A stretch of 64,000 nucleotides of DNA, taken from Liolophura sinensis. Taxonomy: Eukaryota > Mollusca > Polyplacophora > Chitonida > Chitonidae. The stretch's first letter is position 1, and each line of letters opens with the position of its first letter. The notes beneath the pieces were generated by a model, which did not search any database, was not told the DNA's origin, and was given only the letters and a program-made list of their open reading frames with translations. The translations under genes were made by a program, and so were the position numbers. Of the stretch, positions 15,001-27,000 are shown in pieces. The stretch spans positions 800,169 through 864,168 of the forward strand of contig NC_088297.1 of the NCBI RefSeq assembly GCF_032854445.1. The letters run 5' to 3'.

Positions 15001-18000
15001 AAATGGCTTGTGAAGCATTCTGGCCCGGTTTCTTGGGACTGGTTATGGTAATGCTGTTGTAGCGAGTGTCTGTGGCCAGATCTATTGTGCTGTCATCCTC
15101 TCCTCTTTGCCTTTTGTATGCCTTTACCTCTTCCACCTTATTTGCCATATCCTCTCTGTTCAGCTTTGCGATTGCAGATGCGACATGGTTTGCAGTGCGA
15201 TGCATGTTCCTACGAGTGGCAGGCGGCACGTCCATCGCTGCAAATAGGAGTCTGGCTCGGGTGTTCCCCATTGGTGTGTCCTGGAGGCCTACTTGAAGAG
15301 CTCGGTTCACCGCTGCAGCTTTTTGGCCAGGTCTGTTGCATTCTACCTCTTTGTAGAATTTGTGGAAGCCAGATACATAGTCACAGTCACAGCACTTAAA
15401 ACTGAACGCCCAGGCTAAACCCCACTTTTTCTCTGCAGCTATCTCTAACCTGGGCAGTGGACAGTGGTCCTTGGTCTCACTGTGCTCAAGCATAACTTTG
15501 TTCCATATACACACCATTTTCTGTATGTCTATGAGTCGCATTCCTTCAGCAGCCCATTCCCGCTCATGGGTATCTCTGTCTGATCCAGCCGTGGAATCTA
15601 CCTTGCACCGTCTTGGCCGCTGTATTCTCTTTGTGTCAGGCTGGTGTGTTCTTACAGCCTCCTGATTGGGCTGGAAATCTGTGTCCATCAAGGAACACCC
15701 AGGCAGAGGATTCAGCATGTCTGTAACTGCTGACAGGTTATTTGAGCGATCCTGGGCCTTTCCAGCTTGAAATCTAGACTGTTTCCTCTTTCTGTCTCCC
15801 TTCATTGTGTTTTGGGGTAGATTGTTTGCCTTGTTAACTGTCAGACTGACCAATATAGGTGTACTTGGTGGCTGCCTGATTGGAAATGTTAAATTCATAT
15901 TTTTCCTCTCTGTTTATATGTTGTAGATGCCAATGTGACACCCTTTGATGTGACTGTGTAGAGTAATAACCTGCTGTGAGACAACAGCAATGGTGCAGGG
16001 AGGTTTTTGCATGGTGAGGTGGTCAGCCAATCAGCAGTCATGGGGGAGGAGGGCAGGGGGGGGGGATGCCTGGCTGGGTGGTCTTTTAAAGGGTTTCATC
16101 ATGCTATTCAGTGGGGAACTGGGATACTAGTCTTTTCTTAAGTCCTGTCCACTAAAAAAGTGCCTGTGAGTAGGTCTTCATCACCTTGAGGCATTATTCT
16201 TGCTTTGATTTTGGTCACAAATGATTGTTCCGAAATCGTGACAATCCGCTTTGATACCCCCTACCACACTGTCAGTCAATTTTTTTCACATAGTTGCTGA
16301 AGTAAATGTCTTATATTTTGACATTTAATTGTCAGATAAATTGCCTATATTTTGATGTATGCTTTGACACTTTTGGTTTGTAACTTTCATATTTAAAGCT
16401 GCTCTGAGTAGAAAAGTCTTCTTAAAAATGTATATTTCTCTAAATGGTTGCTTTTGAAAAGTCTAAAGTGCTCTGTCAATGTGATTTTTTTAACTTTTCT
16501 TGCAGATAAACATCTTGTCTTTCCAAAACAGTTGACCTGATGGAGATATCTTGAACGGTATATGCACTGCAAAGCTTCAAAGTTTACCCTTCAGAGTTTT
16601 TTCACCCTGAAAAAAAGACACATGTCCAAGATGGGGGTACCCCAACTTGAATTCATTCAACTCCAAAGTTTCTGCATGTATCAAGCCCTAATTTTGCCTG
16701 TGAGGTTCAGAAGTGTCAGGAATTGTGTGGTGCAAAAATTATTGATTTTGAAAAAAGGTGGCTGGTGTGATAGGACACAGACCCCCATTACAACTTCCGT
16801 TTTTCGGTAGGGACGATTGTAGTTCTGTGAATTTTAGGGTATAAAGTCTTTTTTTGCTCCCAGGCGTCCATTTTTGGTGCACAGGTGCATGCTTGGTATT
16901 AAAATGCTGGAAACTGTCTAAACTTTGAGGAGGTATGAGCTTTATTGATGAAAGTTTGAAACTCTGGGCGAGAGGACACAAGGTGTGAGGTAGTGATGAG
17001 GCTGCGAGTGACGTCCCCTTGGCGTTGCTAGGCACGCCTCCCAGCTGCCGGCATGGAAAGGTCCAGATTTTGACGGTCAACCTATGTCAAGATTTTTATG
17101 GCTTCTTTCTCACAGGCTGGGCCAGGTATGCACCAAAGCTTATTGGCCACGGAATGTTTGGGACTGAGCTACAGTGCTAGACGTTAACATTGTCGCTTAT
17201 GGAAAATTAATGGGGGTCCGAGGCCAGTTGTGGTAAAGCTGTGGTAAAGCTGTGGTAGAGTTGTTGTAAAGTTGTGTTAAAGCTGTGGTAAAGCTGTGGG
17301 AAAGTGGTGGCAAAGCTGTGGTAAAGTGGTGGGTAAAGTTGTGGTAAAGAACTACACCAGATGAGTTATGAATGATAAAGACCAAGACGGATGAAAAGGA
17401 TTTCCTAAATTATGAAGAGAAAACATTTCTTTCAAAAACTTCCACATTCTTGGCAGTGCCTTTCAAGATTGTGCAACAGTGCTGCCCTTTGGGCAAAAGC
17501 AATAAACAAAATGAAGTAGTCTCCGCTTACCTTGCCATCCCCACAGACCACATAGAGGGAGCCCCACTCACTGACCACATCCACCACTTCCGGGAACGGA
17601 GCTGAGTAACCTATAAACTTGTTCTGTATGTCATACACAGTCACAATATTCATCTCCCTGGACTGACCAGCTCTGCAAACATGTAACGTTAGGAGCAAAA
17701 TCAAACACATTGCCAACAAAACTGGCAGATAATCAGACTTTTTCCATCCCACACATTTGTCAAAAGCTGGAGTGTGATACGTGGTGAAGATCAGTGGGTT
17801 TCATCCAGCAAGCCACTGGTTTCCTTCATACACCCTACCGGCCCGGATAGCACAGTTGGTAGAGCGTCCGCTTCGGGACCGGTAGATTCAGGATCAATCC
17901 TTGATCGAGTCACACCTAAGACTTTAAAAGAGGAAGTTGTAACTTCCTCGCTTGGCGTTCAGCATGAAGGGGATAGTGCAACGACTGGTTGACCCGTATC

Positions 18001-21000
18001 AGTATAATGGCTCGGGCGGGGCAGCTTACTTGCCTTCGGTAAGTCGTCTCAGTGAAGCAGCACTAAATAAAAGAGCGGTGAAAATCCGTCCTGCAACAAG
18101 GAGGCACATTACACGTGCATGCACCCTAATGATTCCTTCGTCGTCATATGACTGAAAAATTGTTGAGTACGATGTTAAACCCCAAGCACTCACTCACTCA
18201 CTCCTTCATACACCCATCATGCAAGTGAAAAATTCCTGCGCATGGTCTTCAACATCAATCAGTCAACTGAACTAATGGTTACTGGATTAAGCGTTTCAGA
18301 TCTGACTCACATGGCTGCAGCCCTTGGCATGGTTTTATTCTCCTTCCCCACAACAACTAAATAACCTCTGAACCACTGGAGTAAGACCTTCTCCCCCTCA
18401 AACGCCAGACAGGGTCCACGCCCATCATGCTGGTAGAAATACACCGCCTGTCAAACAATCACCATACAACTAGTCACTAATCTTACTTACCCTGATTCCT
18501 CAACCTTTTCGCATATGACAGAGCAACTTTCAGTGTAATTTATGCATGTTTTAATTTGATTTTGGAGTCAAAACTAAATTGGATGGATTGGCCAATTTCA
18601 GGGCTTCACAAAAAGTATAATTTTATCGGTCTGCACAGAATAATGCCTTCAGAATGTCGATGTAATAGCACTGGGAATAAGATCAGCTGAGGTCAACAAA
18701 CACCTTGCAAACATGCGAAAAGGTTGAAGCATTACAATATTTCGTTTACGAGTTTTTAATCAACATATATAACAATATTTAACTTGTACCAACGGTTAAC
18801 CAAGATTTCCCACCTATAAATCAATTCCAAGCTGTGTGTGAAGGTCTGACAGCAACCTGCAGATGGTCGTGGGTTTCCCCCGGGCTCTGCCTGGTTTCCA
18901 CCCACCATAATGCTGGCCGCCGTCGTATAAGTGAAATATTCTTGAGTACGGCATAAAACACCAATCAAAAAAAAACACAAAAAAAATATCCAAGCTGTGT
19001 AAAACACACTGCTGCTTTGCTGCAGTCCTTGTGAACTGCGTTTCTGCATCATGATCACATCGATACAGAAACAGTGACAGAATGAAACAGAAGACTACAT
19101 GGCTTGCAGCGACTGATTTAGACAGGCAATGTTCCCTGATTCAGCTTCTTCAACAAAAGACACTGCTTTTCAATCAAACAACTGATACCAACTCAAAAAA
19201 TTACAAAAAATAATTTGTAATAATTTATTCTAATCTGATACATGTATTATTAATATACTAATTAGTAATTTTTCATATTGTTTACACAATAAAGCAGCAA
19301 ATGCAAATGTTCTGTTCTGAAGCAAGGCTGAATTTTTTTAAAACACCCCTTTGGAGAAAGTGGTCAGCACCATAAGTAACCTTGGTTCGATACTATATAA
19401 CAAAGACAATTTTGGTCTTACCACTTCCTCCAAGGGGGTGTTAATTTAAAAATTGCCAAGATATCTACTTTCAGTCTTGATAATGAATTATTAATCATTT
19501 ACCGAAACTTTTAAAAGATTTTAACTGAGCACTCACGTCCTGTCTGCCGACAACCAGCTGGTTTTCCTGACTGATATCACTCATAACAGAGCAGCCCTGA
19601 GCACATCCAATCTTATCCAGCTCCGTCTAAAAAACAGAAACAATCTCCACATTAGTAAATGTTTGTTGGGTGGCTTTTAGTGTTATTATATCATGACTGT
19701 CTTCTTGTTGCCTCACTGGAATGCCATGCCAAAGACATCAGATGCACCATCCAATCTTTATACTCATTATACTCACACCAGACTGACCAGAACTTTGTCC
19801 AATCACATTATACTCATACCAGACTGACCAGTGCTTTGTCCAATCACATTATACTCACACCAGACTGACCAGAACTTGGTCCAATCACATTATACTCACA
19901 CCAGACTGACCAGAAATTGGTCCAATCACATTACACTCACACCAGACTGACCAGAACTTTGTCCAATCACATTATACTCATACCAGACTGACCAAAACTT
20001 TGTCCAATCACATTATACTCACACCAGACTGACCAGTGCTTTGTCCAATCACATTATACTCACACCAGACTGACCAGAACTTGGTCCAATCACATTATAC
20101 TCACACCAGACTGACTAAAACTTGGTCCAATCACATTATACTCACACCAGACTGGCAAGTGCTTAGTCCAATCACATTATACTCACACCAGACTCACTAG
20201 ATCTTGGTCCAATCACGTTATACTCACACCAGACTGACTAGATCTTGGTCCAATCGCATTATACTCACACCAGACTGACTAGAACTTTGTCCAATCGCAT
20301 TATACTCACACCAGACTGACTAGAACTTGGTCCAATCACATTATACTCACACCAGACTGACCAGTGCTTTGTCCAATCACATTATACTCACACCAGACTG
20401 ACCAGTGCTTTGTCCAATCACATTATACTCACACCAGACTGACTAGAGCATCATCATTAATGGAGAATTATTTTTAACAAACACTGCATGATTAGATTTG
20501 ATTCATTTAATTGGAAACCGTGCAGAGTACACAGGAAACTAACAACCAGTCGCAGTCACCATGTGACCTTCTCACATGCCTCCAGAGAGGACGCCAGCGT
20601 GAGTTGGATTTTAACTCACATCAACCGCATTGGTGAGAGGCTCCTCGGTCATTGTGCTAGCCATCTCGGGTTCATTCATGCATTTTGAATGAGTAAATGA
20701 AACAATGATCATGGTCTTATGAAAGAATGCCGTAATCCATGACCAACTGCATATGTGACCATTCAGATGAATGCCGTCCTGAGTTTAAGTTGCATGTGAC
20801 CTTGATTAAAACATTGGTGCACAGATGTGAAACATACATGAACACCAACATGAACGCCAACATGAACACCAACACGAGGCACCAACATGAACGCCAACAT
20901 GAGCACCAACATGAACGGCAGCATAAGCACCAACATGAATTCTTTCCAAAATTATACAATGGTGTCAATATCATCTACCTTGTGCACGAATGTCACTCAC

Positions 21001-24000
21001 CTTTTGATCGCTTGCTGTGACATTGATGGTCATAACGCTGGATTCGGTGATTGCAAAAAGGATCACGCTTTTTCCCATACTTTTGAAATGGACACCTGTG
21101 ATAGGCTTGTTTGTCTCGTAGGCTACTCTCTGTTTACTGTGCCTGAAGGAAAAAAACCAATGATAAAGGAACACCCATTTTGATACTTCCAAATTCTAAA
21201 TTCACAAAACAAATTAGGAACATGATTAATGATGTTAAGGTACAATCTGGTAGTTGTATCAGTCTATGTATAATCTACAGGACATGCCTTCAATGGCAGA
21301 ATGTTAATCTGGTAGTTGCATCAGTCTATGTATAATCTACAGGACATGCCATCAATGGCAGAATGTTAATCTGGTAGTTGCATCAGTCTATGTATAATCT
21401 ACAGGACATGCCTTCAATGGCAGAATGTTAATCTGGTAGTTGCATCGGTCTACGTATAATCTACAGGACATGCCTTCAATGGCAGAATGTTAATCTGGTA
21501 GTTGCATCGGTCTACGTATAATCTACAGGACATGCCTTCAATGGCAGAATGTTAATCTGGTAGTTGCATCAGTCTACGTATAATCTACAGGATATGCCTT
21601 CAATGGCAGAATGTTAATCTGGTAGTTGCATCGGTCTACGTATAATCTACAGGACATGCCTTCAATGGCAGAATGTTAATCTGGTAGTTGTATCGGTCTA
21701 CGTATAATCTACAGGACATGCCTTCAATGGCAGAATGTTAATCTGGTAGTTGCATCGGTCTACGTATAATCTACAGGATATGCCTTCAATGGCAGAATGT
21801 TAATCTGGTAGTTGCATCAGTCTATGTATAATCTACAGGACATGCCTTCAATGGCAGAATGTTAATCTGGTAGTTGCATCAGTCTATGTATAATCTACAG
21901 GACATGCCTTCAATGGCAGGATGTTAATCTGGTAGTTGCATCAGTCTATGTATAATCTACAGGACATGCCTTCAATGGCAGAATGTTAATCTGGTAGTTG
22001 CATCAGTCTATGTATAATCTACAGGACATGCCTTCAATGGCAGAATGTTAATCTGGTAGTTGCATCGGTCTACGTATAATCTACAGGACATGCCTTCAAT
22101 GGCAGGATGTTAATCTGGTAGTTGCATCAGTCTATGTATAATCTACAGGACATGCCTTCAATGGCAGAATGTTAATCTGGTAGTTGTATCAGTCTACGTA
22201 TAATCTACAGGACATGCCTTCAATGGCAGAATGTTAATCTGGTAGTTGCATCAGTCTACGTATAATCTACAGGACATGCCTTCAATGGCAGGATGTTAAT
22301 CTGGTAGTTGCATCGGTCTACGTATAATCTACAGGACATGCCTTCAATGGCAGAATGTTAATCTGGTAGTTGCATCAGTCTACGTATAATCTACAGGACA
22401 TGCCTTCAATGGCAGAATGTTAATCTGGTAGTTGTATCGGTCTACGTATAATCTACAGGACATGCCTTCAATGGCAGAATGTTAATCTGGTAGTTGCATC
22501 AGTCTACGTATAATCTACAGGACATGCCTTCAATGGCAGAATGTTAATCTGGTAGTTGCATCAGTCTATGTATAATCTACAGGACATGCCTTCAATGGCA
22601 GAATGTTAATCTGGTAGTTGTATCAGTCTACGTATAATCTACAGGACATGCCTTCAATGGCAGAATGTTAATCTGGTAGTTGCATCAGTCTACGTATAAT
22701 CTACAGGACATGCCTTCAATGGCAGGATGTTAATCTGGTAGTTGCATCAGTCTACGTATAATCTACAGGACATGCCTTCAATGGCAGAATGTTAATCTGG
22801 TAGTTGCATCAGTCTACGTATAATCTACAGGACATGCCTTCAATGGCAGAATGTTAATCTGGTAGTTGTATCGGTCTACGTATAATCTACAGGACATGCC
22901 TTCAATGGCAGAATGTTAATCTGGTAGTTGCATCAGTCTACGTATAATCTACAGGACATGCCTTCAATGGCAGAATGTTAATCTGGTAGTTGCATCGGTC
23001 TATGTATAATCTACAGGACATGCCTTCAATGGCAGAATGTTAATCTGGTAGTTGCATCAGTCTACGTATAATCTACAGGACATGCCTTCAATGGCAGAAT
23101 GTTAATCTGGTAGTTGCATCAGTCTACGTATAATCTACAGGACATGCCTTCAATGGCAGAATGTTAATCTGGTAGTTGCATCAGTCTATGTATAATCTAC
23201 AGGACATGCCTTCAATGGCAGAATGTTAATCTGGTAGTTGCATCAGTCTACGTATAATCTACAGGACATGCCTTCAATGGCAGAATGTTAATCTGGTAGT
23301 TGCATCAGTCTACGTATAATCTACAGGACATGCCTTCAATGGCAGAATGTTAATCTGGTAGTTGCATCAGTCTATGTATAATCTACAGGACATGCCTTCA
23401 ATGGCAGGATGTTAATCTGGTAGTTGTATTGGTCTACGTATAATCTACAGGACATGCCTTCAATGGCAGGATGTTAATCTGGTAGTTGCATCAGTCTATG
23501 TATAATCTACAGGACATGCCTTCAATGGCAGAATGTTAATCTGGTAGTTGCATCAGTCTATGTATAATCTACAGGACATGCCTTCAATGGCAGAATGTTA
23601 ATCTGGTAGTTGCATCGGTCTACGTATAATCTACAGGACATGCCTTCAATGGCAGGATGTTAATCTGGTAGTTGTATCAGTCTACGTATAATCTACAGGA
23701 CATGCCTTCAATGGCAGAATGTTAATCTGGTAGTTGCATCGGTCTACGTATAATCTACAGGACATGCCTTCAATGGCAGAATGTTAATCTGGTAGTTGCA
23801 TCGGTCTATGTATAATCTACAGGACATGCCTTCAATGGCAGAATGTTAATCTGGTAGTTGTATCGGTCTATGTATAATCTACAGGACATGCCTTCAATGG
23901 CAGAATGTTAATCTGGTAGTTGCATCAGTCTACGTATAATCTACAGGACATGCCTTCAATGGCAGAATGTTAATCTGGTAGTTGCATCGGTCTATGTATA

Positions 24001-27000
24001 ATCTACAGGACATGCCTTCAATGGCAGAATGTTAATCTGGTAGTTGCATCAGTCTACGTATAATCTACAGGACATGCCTTCAATGGCAGAATGTTAATCT
24101 GGTAGTTGCATCAGTCTACGTATAATCTACAGGACATGCCTTCAATGGCAGAATGTTAATCTGGTAGTTGCATCAGTCTATGTATAATCTACAGGACATG
24201 CCTTCAATGGCAGGATGTTAATCTGGTAGTTGCATCAGTCTACGTATAATCTACAGGACATGCCTTCAATGGCAGAATGTTAATCTGGTAGTTGCATCAG
24301 TCTATGTATAATCTACAGGACATGCCTTCAATGGCAGAATGTTAATCTGGTAGTTGCATCAGTCTATGTATAATCTACAGGACATGCCTTCAATGGCAGA
24401 ATGTTAATCTGGTAGTTGCATCGGTCTACGTATAATCTACAGGACATGCCTTCAATGGCAGAATGTTAATCTGGTAGTTGCATCAGTCTACGTATAATCT
24501 ACAGGACATGCCTTCAATGGCAGAATGTTAATCTGGTAGTTGCATCAGTCTATGTATAATCTACAGGACATGCCTTCAATGGCAGGATGTTAATCTGGTA
24601 GTTGCATCAGTCTACGTATAATCTACAGGACATGCCTTCAATGGCAGAATGTTAATCTGGTAGTTGCATCAGTCTATGTATAATCTACAGGACATGCCTT
24701 CAATGGCAGGATGTTAATCTGGTAGTTGCATCAGTCTATGTATAATCTACAGGACATGCCATCAATGGCAGAATGTTAATCTGGTAGTTGCATCAGTCTA
24801 CGTATAATCTACAGGACATGCCTTCAATGGCAGAATGTTAATCTGGTAGTTGCATCGGTCTACGTATAATCTACAGGACATGCCTTCAATGGCAGGATGT
24901 TAATCTGGTAGTTGCATCGGTCTATGTATAATCTACAGGACATGCCTTCAATGGCAGAATGTTAATCTGGTAGTTGCATCAGTCTACGTATAATCTACAG
25001 GACATGCCTTCAATGGCAGGATGTTAATCTGGTAGTTGCATCAGTCTATGTATAATCTACAGGACATGCCTTCAATGGCAGAATGTTAATCTGGTAGTTG
25101 CATCAGTCTATGTATAATCTACAGGACATGCCTTCAATGGCAGAATGTTAATCTGGTAGTTGCATCGGTCTATGTATAATCTACAGGACATGCCTTCAAT
25201 GGCAGGATGTTAATCTGGTAGTTGCATCAGTCTACGTATAATCTACAGGACATGCCTTCAATGGCAGAATGTTAATCTGGTAGTTGCATCGGTCTATGTA
25301 TAATCTACAGGACATGCCTTCAATGGCAGGATGTTAATCTGGTAGTTGCGTCGGTCTACGTATAATCTACAGGACATGCCTTCAATGGCAGGATGTTAAT
25401 CTGGTAGTTGTATCGGTCTACGTATAATCTACAGGACATGCCTTCAATGGCAGAATGTTAATCTGGTAGTTGCATCAGTCTATGTATAATCTACAGGACA
25501 TGCCTTCAATGGCAGGATGTTAATCTGGTAGTTGCATCAGTCTACGTATAATCTACAGGACATGCCTTCAATGGCAGGATGTTAATCTGGTAGTTGCATC
25601 AGTCTATGTATAATCTACAGGACATGCCTTCAATGGCAGAATGTTAATCTGGTAGTTGCATCAGTCTATGTATAATCTACAGGACATGCCTTCAATGGCA
25701 GGATGTTAATCTGGTAGTTGCATCAGTCTACGTATTATCTACAGGACATGCCTTCAATGGCAGAATGTTAATCTGGTAGTTGCATCGGTCTACGTATAAT
25801 CTACAGGACATGCCTTCAATGGCAGAATGTTAATCTGGTAGTTGCATCAGTCTATGTATAATCTACAGGACATGCCTTCAATGGCAGAATGTTAATCTGG
25901 TAGTTGCATCAGTCTACGTATAATCTACAGGACATGCCTTCAATGGCAGAATGTTAATCTGGTAGTTGCATCAGTCTACGTATAATCTACAGGACATGCC
26001 TTCAATGGCAGAATGTTAATCTGGTAGTTGCATCAGTCTACGTATAATCTACAGGACATGCCTTCAATGGCAGAATGTTAATCTGGTAGTTGTATCAGTC
26101 TACGTATAATCTACAGGACATGCCTTCAATGGCAGAATGTTAATCTGGTAGTTGCATCAGTCTACGTATAATCTACAGGACATGCCTTCAATGGCAGAAT
26201 GTTAATCTGGTAGTTGCATCAGTCTACGTATAATCTACAGGACATGCCTTCAATGGCAGAATGTTAATCTGGTAGTTGCATCAGTCTATGTATAATCTAC
26301 AGGACATGCCTTCAATGGCAGGATGTTAATCTGGTAGTTGTATTGGTCTACGTATAATCTACAGGACATGCCTTCAATGGCAGGATGTTAATCTGGTAGT
26401 TGCATCAGTCTATGTATAATCTACAGGACATGCCTTCAATGGCAGAATGTTAATCTGGTAGTTGCATCAGTCTATGTATAATCTACAGGACATGCCTTCA
26501 ATGGCAGAATGTTAATCTGGTAGTTGCATCGGTCTACGTATAATCTACAGGACATGCCTTCAATGGCAGGATGTAAATCTGGTAGTTGTATCAGTCTACG
26601 TAAAATCTACAGGACATGCCTTCAATGGCAGAATGTTAATCTGGTAGTTGCATCGGTCTACGTATAATCTACAGGACATGCCTTCAATGGCAGAATGTTA
26701 ATCTGGTAGTTGCATCAGTCTACCTATAATCTACAGGACATGCCTTCAATGGCAGAATGTTAATCTGGTAGTTGCATCGGTCTATGTATAATCTACAGGA
26801 CATGCCTTCAATGGCAGAATGTTAATCTGGTAGTTGCATCGGTCTACGTATAATCTACAGGACATGCCTTCAATGGCAGAATGTTAATCTGGTAGTTGCA
26901 TCGGTCTACGTATAATCTACAGGACATGCCTTCAATGGCAGAATGTTAATCTGGTAGTTGCATCGGTCTACGTATAATCTACAGGACATGCCTTCAATGG

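Larger units (their letters stand above)
12635..17225 (-). mobile_element. 4.59 kb transposable element with 453-bp terminal direct repeats and a DDE transposase
   Basis: The element lies in the VPS11 intron between the exons at 17531 and 10992, inside a GTGGTAAAG minisatellite. Its ends are GGACACAGACCCCCATTA and the inverse of GGCCTCGGACCCCCATTA, which are 18-bp inverted repeats with three mismatches. Left flank ...GTAAAGTT and right flank AGTTGTGG... share AGTT; overlapping these four bases restores the minisatellite, so a 4-bp target duplication is likely. Bases 12635-13087 and 16773-17225 are same-orientation copies that look identical. The inside carries a Mutator-like transposase (minus) and a broken His-Me endonuclease-domain gene (plus). 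No reverse transcriptase, primer-binding site or TG...CA ends are seen. Identical terminal copies and a clean insertion point suggest recent arrival. Confidence 0.85.

Noticed and set aside
14616-15062. Plus-strand open frames opposite the transposase
   Set aside because: Shadows of the GC-rich transposase coding sequence on the other strand.
12635-17225. LTR retrotransposon
   Set aside because: The terminal repeats lack TG...CA ends. No primer-binding site, polypurine tract, gag or reverse transcriptase is visible, and the coding capacity is a DDE transposase.
17838-17910. Functional tRNA gene
   Set aside because: Head of SINE family B, with a degraded B box and a SINE body attached.
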